The translations under genes were made by a program, and so were the position numbers. Positions 43,541 to 52,208 of a DNA stretch of 64,000 bases are shown here, piece after piece. This stretch comes from Ga0077555 sp050250755 (lineage in GTDB: Bacteria; Pseudomonadota; Alphaproteobacteria; Rhizobiales; Hyphomicrobiaceae). Where the stretch lies: NCBI GenBank assembly GCA_050250755.1, contig JBFWOB010000023.1, forward strand, positions 29,545-93,544. The letters run 5' to 3'. The notes below the pieces were generated by a model that saw only the letters and a program-made list of their open reading frames with translations, had not been told where the DNA came from and did not search any database. Every line of letters starts with the position of its first letter. Within the stretch, counting starts at the first letter, position 1.

Positions 43541-44560
43541 TCAGGCCGCCTTTTCGAGGCTCTGCGCCCACTTCCCGGCCGCTGCCAGACCGTTCATCTT
43601 CGCGCGATGCGCGAACGCCTTGGCGCCCGCGGCTTCGTTTTCCTTTTTGCCCGACCATGCCTTCAGTGCCGCTGCCTGCAACGCACGCCCGTAGGAGAAC
43701 GTCAGGCTCCACGGCAATGGCCCCATCGCGTTCATCAAATGCAAGTGCGCCGTCGCGTCCTCATCGGACTGCCCGCCGGACAGGAACGCGATGCCCGGAA
43801 CGGCCGCCGGCACGCAGCGCTTCAGTACCTTCACCGTCTTTTCGGCAACTTCTTCGCGCGACGCCTGCTTCGCCGACTTCTTGCCGGCAATCACCATATT
43901 CGGCTTGAGCACCGTCTGCTCGAGCGTAACGCGATTGTAGTAGAGTTCCTGGAAGACTTCTTTGAGAACCCATTCCGTCACTTCGGCGCAGCGATCGATA
44001 TCGTGCGCACCGTCCATCAGAACTTCCGGCTCGACGATCGGAACAAGTCCGCCCTCGAGGCAGATCGCAGCATAGCGGGCAAGCCCCTGCGCGTTAGCTT
44101 TGATGCACGTATAACTCGGAATGCCGTTGCCGATGTCGATCACCGCGCGCCACTTCGCAAACTTGGCGCCAAGCTCGACGTATTCCTTCACCCGCCCTGG
44201 AAGCCCATCCAATCCTTCAGTGACGACCTCACCCGGGCAGAATTGCAGCGGCTTCGTTCCGCCATCCACCTTGATGCCAGGCAGCGAGCCTGCGTCTGAG
44301 ATGACTTTGCTCAGCAGCGTGCCGTCCTTTGCCTTCTGACGAATTGTCTCGTCATAGAGGATCACGCCCGAGATGTAGTTTTTCATCGCATCGGTCGAGC
44401 GAAACAGCATCTCGCGATAGTCTCGGCGATTGTCTGCCGTGGACTCTGCCTTAATGCTGTCGAACCGCTTCTTGATCGTGCCCGAGCTTTCGTCGGCGGC
44501 AAGAATGCCACGCCCCGGGGCGACCATCGCCTGGGCAACCTGCTCAAGTGTCATCGTCAT
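43541..44560 (-). CDS. Fructose-bisphosphate aldolase class I
   Basis: A 339-residue Schiff-base aldolase cleaving fructose-1,6-bisphosphate in glycolysis and gluconeogenesis. Class I signatures are the N-terminal GRGILAADESSGTIKKRF, the K-W-R-A-V-I-D-I-G region, P-I-V-E-P-E-V-L-M-D-G, the active-site Lys in LEQTVLKPNMVIAGKK and F-L-S-G-G-Q-S. GGAGG 8 bases ahead supports the start. It is monocistronic and divergent from the dioxygenase gene. Confidence 0.97.
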   Translation of the reverse strand: MTMTLEQVAQAMVAPGRGILAADESSGTIKKRFDSIKAESTADNRRDYREMLFRSTDAMKNYISGVILYDETIRQKAKDGTLLSKVISDAGSLPGIKVDGGTKPLQFCPGEVVTEGLDGLPGRVKEYVELGAKFAKWRAVIDIGNGIPSYTCIKANAQGLARYAAICLEGGLVPIVEPEVLMDGAHDIDRCAEVTEWVLKEVFQELYYNRVTLEQTVLKPNMVIAGKKSAKQASREEVAEKTVKVLKRCVPAAVPGIAFLSGGQSDEDATAHLHLMNAMGPLPWSLTFSYGRALQAAALKAWSGKKENEAAGAKAFAHRAKMNGLAAAGKWAQSLEKAA

Positions 44561-45026
44561 AGGGCTAGCCTCCGCTCATCGTCTCATGTGACCGAATTCC
44601 GTGTGCGAACCTCTAGCGCGGTTCCCGCCACAAGGCCAAGGGGATGCGCAAGAAGGCCGCGATCAAGCTGAATTATGATGTATGTTCAATCGTCTTCCAA
44701 GACGCCGAACCTGAAACGCATCGTCCCCTGGCTTTGGTTTCCGAGCCCGGTTGCGATTAATGCGCATGAAGCACGGCAACGAGCCGAACTTATGGCTAAC
44801 GGCAGTGCGGGATTGCAGTCCTCACCGCGGCTTGGTTTGCGAGAATCAGCATTCGATCAGCCCGCAGAGTCACCCATCGCAGCCCTGCGACGTCCGATCC
44901 CGGGCACCTAAGTTGATCTTTTCACTTGGCATCTTTGCCGCCATTCTGGTTTGCATCGAAACATCAGCGGCCCGGTGGACTGGAAGCCAGACCGCCGAAC
45001 AGCCGACCACAACGGAGACCGCCTGC
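44561..45026. other. Long divergent non-coding region between aldolase and dioxygenase genes
   Basis: These 466 bases hold the promoters of two divergent genes. The dioxygenase frame stays open upstream to 44751 and a 78-codon ORF lies at 44675-44911, but neither shows family-like sequence or a good ribosome-binding site. I see no repeats, RNA genes or clear promoter boxes. Confidence 0.4.
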
Positions 45027-45929
45027 ATGGCCAAGATCACCCCAATCGGCAAAACGCTCGGCGCGCGCATCGAGGGGATCGACGTGTCGAAGCCGCTCTC
45101 TCAGAGCGACAAGGCTGAAATCCTGCGAGCCTTCGGCAAATACGCCGTCCTCTGCTTTCCGCAGCAAAAGGTAGGCCCGGAACAGCAAAAGAACTTTGCA
45201 CGCGAGTTTGGCTCTCTGGAAATCAACGTCGCCGCCGGTCATTACACCGTGCCCGGCCACCCCGAGGTGATGGTACTCTCGAACATCGTCGAGAACGGCA
45301 AGCCGATCGGCCTCGCGGATGCAGGCCAGGATTGGCACACCGACATGAGCTATTCGGAGCCGATCGCGTTCCTCAACATCCTCCACGCGATCAAGGTGCC
45401 GTTCCGCGATGGCAAACCGCTCGGAAACACCGAGTTCCTCGATATGTGCGCCGCCTATGACGATCTGCCCGCCGACATCAAGGCACGCATCGAGAACCGC
45501 ACCGCCACCCACGACTTCAACAAGTTCTGGGAGGAGATGCTCAAGCGGCCCGGAACACAAAGAAAGCCTCTTACGCCGGAGCAGCGCGCCGCCAAGCCAC
45601 CCGTCTCGCACCCCATCGTGTTGACGCACCCGATCTCGGGCCGCAAGGCGCTCTATTGCACCGTCGGCTACGTCACTCACATCGACGGCATCAGCAAGGC
45701 CGAGAGTGACGAGCTGTTGTCGTTCCTGTTCAAGCACCAGCTTCAGGATAAGTACAAATACAAGCACCTGTGGAACGAGGGCGACGTGCTGTGCTGGGAC
45801 AATCTTTGGACCATGCACAACGCCGTTGCCGACTACCGCCCCGACGAGCCGCGCCATATGCGTCGCTGCCAGGTCATGGCCGATTGGATCTTCACGCCCG
45901 AAGCGAAGGCGGCCGCCGCGGCCGCGTGA
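45027..45929 (+). CDS. TauD/TfdA family Fe(II)/2-oxoglutarate dioxygenase
   Basis: A 300-residue non-haem iron dioxygenase. The iron ligands are H104 and D106 in QDWHTDMSYSEP and the distal H264 in WTMHNAVADY, with Arg about residue 280 for 2-oxoglutarate. The start I-G-A-x-I-E-G-I-D-V-S-K-P pattern (GARIEGIDVSKPL) is typical. Family members oxidise taurine, 2,4-D and similar acids; the substrate here is unknown. ATG 45027 gives the conserved N-terminus. It converges on a Bug-type binding protein gene. Confidence 0.92.
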   Translation: MAKITPIGKTLGARIEGIDVSKPLSQSDKAEILRAFGKYAVLCFPQQKVGPEQQKNFAREFGSLEINVAAGHYTVPGHPEVMVLSNIVENGKPIGLADAGQDWHTDMSYSEPIAFLNILHAIKVPFRDGKPLGNTEFLDMCAAYDDLPADIKARIENRTATHDFNKFWEEMLKRPGTQRKPLTPEQRAAKPPVSHPIVLTHPISGRKALYCTVGYVTHIDGISKAESDELLSFLFKHQLQDKYKYKHLWNEGDVLCWDNLWTMHNAVADYRPDEPRHMRRCQVMADWIFTPEAKAAAAAA

Positions 45930-46010
45930 GCTTCACGGCCGGCCAATCGGGACACGATATCGCTGGAGGTGAGGGCCGAAACGACATCGGCCTTCATCCC
46001 CTTGGTTCAC

Positions 46011-46985
46011 CTATTCCAATTTGATATTTGCGATCTTTACCAGCTCGGCCAGCGCTTTCCTGTCCTTTTCGCGGAAGGCTGCAATCTCCTCCGGTGTTTG
46101 CAGGACCGGCACTGCGCCCGCGAGCTTCAATTTGGCTTTCATGTCGTCGGTCTTCGAAATTTCGACCACCTTGGCATTGAGCTTGGCGATCAGCTCTTTC
46201 GATGTTCCGGCCGGCGCCCATAACGTGAACCACAGCGGCACATCGCAATCGGGAAAACCGGCCTCCGTAAGCGTTGGCACACTCGGAAACTCTTCCATCC
46301 GTTCCGAATGATTGACCGCAAACATATGGAGACTGCCCGACTTCACATGGGGCAGCGTAACTGGCTCGTTCATCAATTGGACGGTGCCCGCCAACAGGTC
46401 CGTCAAGCTATCGGCGCCACCACGATACGGCACATGCAGGATATCGACGCCCGCTTTCGCCTTGAAAGCCTCGAACCTCAAGTGTGGTGTCGTTCCCGTT
46501 CCTGATGATCCAAATGCCAGCTTGCCGGGGTTCTTCTTCGCGTAGTCGACCACTTCCTCGATTGTTTTCGGCCCGACGCGCGCTCCGATCACATGACCGC
46601 AAACCGTGTCGCCGACCCGAGCAATCGGCATGAGACTGTCGGCGTCATAGTTCACCTTGCGCATCATCGGCAGGAACGTCGTCGTGGTCGCGCCGGTGAT
46701 GAGGAACGTATAGCCGTCAGGCGTTGCCTTTGCGGCAGCCTCGGTGCCGATCAGACCACTCGCGCCACCGCGATTCTCGATGACAAATTGTTGCTTAAAG
46801 GCTTGGCTAAGTTTATCGGCCCAGGGTCTCGCGACGGCATCCGTTCCGCCACCGGCGGCAAACGGCACAATGATCTTGACCGGTCGCTCCGGCCAAGCCT
46901 GCGCTTGCGCTGTCGCCCGTAGTGGCAGAGCGGACGCGACCGCCCCGCCAATACCGAGCGAAAGAAATCCTCGACGATGGATCAC
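46011..46985 (-). CDS. Tripartite tricarboxylate transporter substrate-binding protein (TctC/Bug family)
   Basis: A 324-residue periplasmic binding protein. The N-terminal I-H-R-R-G-F-L-S-L-G signal looks Tat-like (RRxFL), followed by a hydrophobic stretch to A-T-A-Q-A. The mature start WPERPVKIIVPFAAGGGTDAV is the classical Bug signature; IENRGGASGLIGTEAAAKA and LHVPYRGGADSLTDLLAG also fit. The start is GTG 46985 with GGAGG 7 bases upstream. TctA and TctB membrane genes are not nearby, as is usual for orphan Bug proteins. Confidence 0.93.
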   Translation of the reverse strand: MIHRRGFLSLGIGGAVASALPLRATAQAQAWPERPVKIIVPFAAGGGTDAVARPWADKLSQAFKQQFVIENRGGASGLIGTEAAAKATPDGYTFLITGATTTTFLPMMRKVNYDADSLMPIARVGDTVCGHVIGARVGPKTIEEVVDYAKKNPGKLAFGSSGTGTTPHLRFEAFKAKAGVDILHVPYRGGADSLTDLLAGTVQLMNEPVTLPHVKSGSLHMFAVNHSERMEEFPSVPTLTEAGFPDCDVPLWFTLWAPAGTSKELIAKLNAKVVEISKTDDMKAKLKLAGAVPVLQTPEEIAAFREKDRKALAELVKIANIKLE

Positions 46986-47055
46986 GCTGTTTCCTCCTTG
47001 TGGAAATCCACGGGACTTCTGTCGGCCCCTGTAGATCTTGGGTAGGTCTCGCTGA

Positions 47056-48084
47056 CTACCCTCGATTGACCTCAACGCGCCGCAGCGCCGGCAGCAACTC
47101 GTCGGAGATCAGCCGCATGCTCGGAAGCGACACGGACGCTGGCATCCCGGCCCAGTTCGTGCGCACGACGAGGTGACTGCATCCGAATTCCGACCAATAG
47201 GGCTTCAACTGCGCGTAGCACTCCTCCGGCGAGCCGATGATGAACCGGCCTTCGGTCAGTTCCTCGAACGAGCGCGAGAAGTCGGCGTCGTCTGGCATGA
47301 CCTTGTCCTGTCCCCACTTCGCGTAGTCGGCATATTTGCCGCCGAGATAAGGCGCCGCCATTTCAATGGCCGTTCGGCGATCCTTGGCGCAGAAGACTTC
47401 CTTGAAGACCGGCAGGTCGGTCGGAAAGGGCTTTCCGCAAGCCTTCAGCTCGTCACGGTAGACACCCATCATCCTGCGCACCGAGTCGAGCGTCGCGTGC
47501 GGGTTGATGAACCACGCGTCCGAGAGACGCGCAGCCCGCCGCACGGCTGGATCGTTGTTCGCTGCAATCCAGATCGGTGGGCGCGGCTGCTGTATCGGCC
47601 GGATGTTCATCACGACATTGTCGAGCTTGCAGGTCTCGTCCTCGTAGGACACCGGCTTGCCCGTCCAAAGCTGCTGCACGAGATCGAGATACGTCTCGAA
47701 GCGTTTGACACGCACACCCTTCGGCACGCCAAAGGCGTCGAATTCCATGTCTCGATAGCCAAGACCAACGCCGAAGATGAAATTGCCTCGCGCCAGAATA
47801 TCCAGGGTCGCGATCGTCTCGGCCGTATAAACCGGGTTGTGCAGGTTGATCAGCAGAATGCCTGTGCCAAGAGTCATTTCGCCGGCTTCCGCGGCGAGGC
47901 GTGCCAGAAACGGAACGGGCTGAAGCTGCTTGTTGTCGCCTTCGTTGAGATAGTGCTGGCCGGTCAGCAGTGAATCCCAGCCTCGGTCGCGCGCATGGTG
48001 CACCATGGCGATCTGATCGCCGAGCGCCTGCACCATATCGGCACCGACTTTCTGCTGGTTCGTGATGAAAAGACCGACCTTCAT
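47056..48084 (-). CDS. LLM class flavin-dependent oxidoreductase
   Basis: A 342-residue luciferase-like TIM barrel. It begins MKVGLFITNQQKVGADMV and has T-G-Q-H-Y, L-L-I-N-L-H-N-P-V-Y-T-A-E-T-I-A-T-L-D, FIFGVGLGYRDMEFDAFGV and PPIWIAANNDPAVRRAARL. This is the FMN/F420 LLM group with unknown substrate. GAGGA precedes ATG 48084; the frame to 48156 is an extension without family sequence. It lies downstream of a second LLM gene on the same strand, 108 bases away. Confidence 0.9.
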   Translation of the reverse strand: MKVGLFITNQQKVGADMVQALGDQIAMVHHARDRGWDSLLTGQHYLNEGDNKQLQPVPFLARLAAEAGEMTLGTGILLINLHNPVYTAETIATLDILARGNFIFGVGLGYRDMEFDAFGVPKGVRVKRFETYLDLVQQLWTGKPVSYEDETCKLDNVVMNIRPIQQPRPPIWIAANNDPAVRRAARLSDAWFINPHATLDSVRRMMGVYRDELKACGKPFPTDLPVFKEVFCAKDRRTAIEMAAPYLGGKYADYAKWGQDKVMPDDADFSRSFEELTEGRFIIGSPEECYAQLKPYWSEFGCSHLVVRTNWAGMPASVSLPSMRLISDELLPALRRVEVNRG

Positions 48085-48192
48085 TGCGCTTGTCCTCGAT
48101 TGCGATGAGACGCGAAGCATGCCGCCCGCGCCACCATCGTGCAATCGGTGACACACCTCTGCGTGGAAGTACTGCGCGACGACCTTTCCAGG

Positions 48193-49152
48193 CTAACCCT
48201 TGTGCCGGGCAATCACCTCGGCACCAAACCGCTCGATCCGCGCGACGGTGTCCTCGATCGAATTGCCGCCAAGCCTCAGCGCGGCATGGCTGACACCGAT
48301 CTCGGTCAACGCTTCGGCATCCGCCAGCATGTCGTCCGAACTGCCAGTGAACATACGACGTGCGGAACCGTCAGCGACTTTGAATTCACCCCACTCGAAG
48401 AAATCCTGCACGAGCAGCGTGAAGCCAAGTGTTGCAGGATCGCGCCCCGCTTTCTCGCATCGGCCACGTACAGTCTCGATCCCCGCTTTCAGCCGGGCCG
48501 GCGTATTGAGCGGCATCGTCTGGCTGTTGTTGCCTGGATACCAGGTGCTGCCATACTTGATCGCGCGCCGGATCGCCGGCGGGCTCTCGCCTCCGATCCA
48601 GAGAGGCGGGTACGGCTTCTGCAGCGGCTTCGGCTGGAAGATCACTTCGTCAAAGCGAACGTGCTCGCCGTGGAATGACGGCCGCTCCTTCGTCCAGAGC
48701 TCGATGAACGCCGCAAGGCTCTCGTCCGTGACCGCTCCGCGATCGGGAAAGTTGGCCGACAGCGCGGCGAACTCTTCCTTCATCCATCCGGCTCCCGCAC
48801 CGACGATGAGCCGCCCCTTGGAAAGCACATCGATCGTCGCCAGCATCTTCGCTGTGAGCATGGCCGGTCGATGTGGCACGACAAGCACGGACGTCAGCAG
48901 TCTCAGCCGGGTCGTCGCCGCGGCGAGAAATGCAATCGTCGTCAACTGGTCGAAGCAGTGTCCCTGCTGGGCGCCCCCGAATGCACCTCCGGCCACGTAC
49001 GGATAGTGCGTCTCGCGCTGCGCCGGAATGATGAGGTGATCGCTTACGGACAGGAAGTCGAAGCCCGCCTCCTCCGCGGCGGTCACGACGGCCATATAAT
49101 TGTCCGCGGACGTGAAAACTCTCTGGGTTAGCGTGCTCAAACCGAATTTCAT
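48193..49152 (-). CDS. LLM class oxidoreductase (TIGR03619-type, predicted F420-dependent)
   Basis: A 319-residue TIM barrel closely patterned on the protein encoded at 10628: VVPHRPAMLTAKMLATIDVL, then V-G-A-G-A-G-W-M-K-E-E-F-A-A-L, then PPLWIGGESPPAIRRA. The substrate is unknown and the cofactor call is by family only. ATG 49152 gives the conserved MKFGLSTLTQRV start; a GGGAG lies about 11 bases upstream, slightly far. Confidence 0.9.
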   Translation of the reverse strand: MKFGLSTLTQRVFTSADNYMAVVTAAEEAGFDFLSVSDHLIIPAQRETHYPYVAGGAFGGAQQGHCFDQLTTIAFLAAATTRLRLLTSVLVVPHRPAMLTAKMLATIDVLSKGRLIVGAGAGWMKEEFAALSANFPDRGAVTDESLAAFIELWTKERPSFHGEHVRFDEVIFQPKPLQKPYPPLWIGGESPPAIRRAIKYGSTWYPGNNSQTMPLNTPARLKAGIETVRGRCEKAGRDPATLGFTLLVQDFFEWGEFKVADGSARRMFTGSSDDMLADAEALTEIGVSHAALRLGGNSIEDTVARIERFGAEVIARHKG

Positions 49153-49282
49153 GGCGCGGGTTCTCCCAACGTCGGTCAAAATGAAAATGCCGGACCCCAA
49201 TCATGGGACCCGGCACCGGATTGCGCCAGAACCGTCGCCACCGAGGCACAAACGCCTGCAAATGCGTCTGCCCCAGGCGGCG

Positions 49283-49537
49283 CTACTTCTTCTTTGCGGT
49301 CTTTTGCGTCAGGGCCGAGGCAGCGGCGGTCTTGGCTGCCTTGCCGGCCTTGGGATCTCTCATGACCTTCGCGGCCGCGCTCGCTGCCTTCGCGCTGGTG
49401 ACTTCCTTGCTCTTGCTTTGCGTTAGAGCCGAGGCTGCAGCGGTTTTGGCGTTTTTGCTCGCTTTCGGGTCCTTCAACACCTTCGCTGCTGCCGATGCGG
49501 CCTTACCGCTCGTGCTCTCGCTTTTCCTGACAGCCAT
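49283..49537 (-). CDS. Small Lys/Ala-rich protein with two 38-residue repeats
   Basis: An 84-residue basic protein made almost only of two tandem copies of a 38-residue unit. The units begin KAASAAAKVLKDPKASKNAK and KAASAAAKVMRDPKAGKAAK, and both end T-A-A-A-S-A-L-T-Q. The composition resembles histone H1-like or DNA-binding tails, though similar small repeat proteins in this order have no assigned role. GGAG 6 bases before ATG 49537 decides the start over ATG 49549. Confidence 0.8.
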   Translation of the reverse strand: MAVRKSESTSGKAASAAAKVLKDPKASKNAKTAAASALTQSKSKEVTSAKAASAAAKVMRDPKAGKAAKTAAASALTQKTAKKK

Positions 49538-49760
49538 ATCGCTCTCCATGAGGCCGGCTGATGCCCAGCCACGCAGGAACATTCGGTAGGCGGATTCGGG
49601 ATGCCTCGATACGATCCACAGGCAAAATACCTGTTGATGCCGCGAGCGGTGCGCCTTGCGCGTGACCCTCCGGTTGGTTCTGCCCACAATTGACAGGTCG
49701 GAGCACGCAAGCCAAAACCGCGTCCCGAGAGCCAAGCGCTGATGCGAAGGAGCCGCCATT

Positions 49761-50603
49761 ATGTCGACCGCCGACCTGCAGCAGACGATCGAAGCCGCCT
49801 GGGAGGCGCGTGACGGCGTCAATTCATCGACGAAAGGCGCGGTCCGCGATGCCGTCGAAACCGCCATCGACATGCTCGACAAAGGCGCTGCCCGGACCGC
49901 CGAGAAGAAGGGCGAGGAGTGGGTAGTTAATCAATGGCTGAAGAAGGCCGTGTTGCTGTCCTTCCGGCTGAACGACATGGGCATGATTTCCGGCGCACCC
50001 AGCGGCTCGTCCTGGTGGGACAAAGTCCCTTCGAAGTTTGACGGCATGGGCCCGGACGATTTCAAGAAGGCCGGCTTTCGCGCTGTGCCCGGCGCCGTCG
50101 TCCGCCGCGGATCCTACATTGCCCCCAACGTCGTCCTGATGCCGTCGTTCGTGAACCTTGGTGCCTATGTCGGCGAGCGCACCATGGTCGATACATGGGC
50201 AACTGTCGGCTCCTGCGCCCAGATCGGCCGAGATTGCCACCTCTCCGGAGGCGTTGGCATCGGCGGCGTTCTCGAGCCGCTTCAGGCGAACCCCGTCATC
50301 ATCGAGGACAACTGCTTCATCGGCGCCCGCTCCGAGGTGGTGGAGGGCGTCATCGTGGGTGAGGGATCGGTGCTCTCCATGGGCGTGTTCATCTCAGCCA
50401 CGACCAAGATCGTCGACCGCGCAACGGGCCAGATCCACATGGGTAAGGTGCCGCCTTACTCCGTCGTCGTGCCGGGATCGCTGCCGGGTCTGCCTCTACC
50501 GAACGGCATGACCGGGCCGGGCCTCTATTGCGCGGTGATCGTGAAGATCGTCGACGCCCAGACGCGCGCCAAGACTTCGATCAACGATCTGCTCCGCGAC
50601 TGA
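49761..50603 (+). CDS. dapD: 2,3,4,5-tetrahydropyridine-2,6-dicarboxylate N-succinyltransferase
   Basis: A lysine and meso-diaminopimelate biosynthesis enzyme transferring succinyl from succinyl-CoA. The 280-residue length is typical. After a helical N-terminal domain comes the left-handed beta-helix with hexapeptide repeats (V-V-R-R-G-S-Y-I-A-P-N-V-V-L-M-P region, AYVGERTMVDTWATVGSCAQ, HLSGGVGIGGVLEP). AAGGAG precedes the ATG. Confidence 0.97.
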   Translation: MSTADLQQTIEAAWEARDGVNSSTKGAVRDAVETAIDMLDKGAARTAEKKGEEWVVNQWLKKAVLLSFRLNDMGMISGAPSGSSWWDKVPSKFDGMGPDDFKKAGFRAVPGAVVRRGSYIAPNVVLMPSFVNLGAYVGERTMVDTWATVGSCAQIGRDCHLSGGVGIGGVLEPLQANPVIIEDNCFIGARSEVVEGVIVGEGSVLSMGVFISATTKIVDRATGQIHMGKVPPYSVVVPGSLPGLPLPNGMTGPGLYCAVIVKIVDAQTRAKTSINDLLRD

Positions 50604-50690
50604 GGCTGGCGCACGCGACGAGACGGACGAAGGCTATCCGGGAGAGATCCCGGGTGCCTGCTCCCAAACGCGAGAGAAGCAGCCCGGTGC

Positions 50691-51209
50691 TCAAGAACAG
50701 CCAGAGGACATGGACTGAACGGCGGCGGTGAGCCCCGACAACGAGTAGGTATCGCGCGTTTCCTGCCCGCCTGTTGAGGTCGCTGTGATCGTCATCGACC
50801 GCCCCCGACGCATGGCATCGAGCAACTTCAGCTCATCGTTCGCGTCGCTCACGTAGGCGCGATCGCCGTCAGGAAAAAGCTCGAAGCGGTTGCCGTCGAT
50901 ATTGACTTCGATCTCGGCGTTTTTTTTCAAGGCAAGCCCGACCAGCACGCTGATCTCGGCTTTGATGCCGGCTTTCGGCCAGGCCGTCACGTAGACGTGC
51001 GGGCTCTCTCGTTTGACGTTATTGGGACCGGCCTCGTTTGGCTCGGACACGGCAAAGCACATGCGTTGATCGCCGGTGCCGTGCCGATAGGCCTTCCAGT
51101 CACTATGAGTGCTAACAAGCTCCGCGGCGCTGGCAGGTCCCGTCGACACGGAGCCGGCTGCCAGTAGCAGCACGAAGATCGCGGAAGCGGAATTGAAGTG
51201 TTTGGTCAT
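50691..51209 (-). CDS. Invasion-associated locus B (IalB)-like exported protein
   Basis: A 172-residue protein with a signal peptide (F-V-L-L-L-A-A-G-S, cleavage near PASAAELV). The IalB-like fold follows: D-W-K-A-Y, C-F-A-V-S-E-P-N-E-A-G-P, P-H-V-Y-V-T-A-W-P and the end GQETRDTYSLSGLTAAVQSM. IalB of Bartonella is linked to host-cell entry, but homologues are common in free-living relatives and are periplasmic or outer-membrane proteins of unknown role. It converges on dapD. Confidence 0.82.
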   Translation of the reverse strand: MTKHFNSASAIFVLLLAAGSVSTGPASAAELVSTHSDWKAYRHGTGDQRMCFAVSEPNEAGPNNVKRESPHVYVTAWPKAGIKAEISVLVGLALKKNAEIEVNIDGNRFELFPDGDRAYVSDANDELKLLDAMRRGRSMTITATSTGGQETRDTYSLSGLTAAVQSMSSGCS

Positions 51210-51355
51210 GACCCCGCATCATTCTTCGTGGAATTAAGGATGGCGAACCCTCTGCCGCATAGGCAGCCATGTCCAGCGTTGAGGGCTCCGCATCCTCAGT
51301 TTTGCACCCGCTGTGGACAGCACGATGGCGCAGTAACAGCAATCTTCTCCCCACC

Positions 51356-51859
51356 TCAGTCCGATCGGACTGCGGCCAGGCTGGCCAGCCTCGTGGAAGG
51401 ACGCCGCGAGATTATGCGATCGTACATGACGATAGCGCCCGCCATTGCGACATTGACGCAGAATCGCGTCGGAATTTTCACCGTCACATCGCATCGCGAA
51501 AGCAACTCCGGTGAAAGCGACCCTTTCTCTGGACCAAGCACATAGGCAGCACGCGCCGGATGATGAAAGCGGGGCAACTCGATCGCCTCGTCGAGCAGCT
51601 CGACACCCACCAGCATGCAGCCTCGCGGCAGCGCAATTTCGTCCACGCCGCTCCAATCGTAGTGCGGCAGATGCTGCGCACTTCTCGACGTGTCGGCCAT
51701 GGCCTCGTGCGCGGTATACATGGCGCCGACCGTGAAAGTGAAAGACGCGCCGAAGGCATGGGCTGAACGCATCAGATTGCCAAGGTTCAGGCTCTTCGAT
51801 ATGCGCTCGGCACCTATCGCGAAGAAACCGCGCGGCCGCTCGAAGCCGGTTTCGGACAT
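51356..51859 (-). CDS. TrmH (SpoU) family RNA 2'-O-methyltransferase
   Basis: A 167-residue trefoil-knot methyltransferase consisting of the catalytic SPOUT domain alone. Motif 1 is N-L-G-N-L-M-R-S-A-H-A-F-G-A, motif 2 YVLGPEKGSLSPELLSRCD and motif 3 I-P-T-R-F-C-V-N-V-A-M-A-G-A-I-V-M-Y-D. It should methylate ribose in tRNA or rRNA using SAM. The start at ATG 51859 is chosen over a TTG at 51877; both have weak ribosome-binding sites. Confidence 0.9.
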   Translation of the reverse strand: MSETGFERPRGFFAIGAERISKSLNLGNLMRSAHAFGASFTFTVGAMYTAHEAMADTSRSAQHLPHYDWSGVDEIALPRGCMLVGVELLDEAIELPRFHHPARAAYVLGPEKGSLSPELLSRCDVTVKIPTRFCVNVAMAGAIVMYDRIISRRPSTRLASLAAVRSD

Positions 51860-52208
51860 GGGCTCACTCGATGGCAAATTCGGTGGGTCTATCCTGCCGG
51901 CGGATCGGACATGCCGTTCGCCTGCGTGGTCCTTCTATCCGCCTTCTGGTTCGGCAGCAAACATCGCAGTCTGGAGCAGCGACGTCTCCAACCGGCGCAC
52001 GGTTTAAATGGTTCTTAAGCGTTATCGCGCATTGTTTCCTCGGTACGGCACGAGGAAGGAAGTCGTCGATCGTCTGCGTTTTTGCGTCGGCGTAGCCCGG
52101 CAGCCCTTGGGGCGCTGCGGCTGTGACGCGAACGCTTGCTCCTCGGGCGCAGCCTGGCCGCTGCAACAGGGCTGGGTCTATTGCCGCGCACTCGGGGAAT
52201 CGACGCAA
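51860..52208. other. Divergent non-coding region
   Basis: These 349 bases lie between the methyltransferase gene and the outer-membrane protein gene and must hold both promoters. The outer-membrane frame is open back to 52008, but this part lacks a signal peptide and is not expected to be translated. A short CCTCG/CGAGG hairpin is near 52039-52056; nothing else is recognised. Confidence 0.4.
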
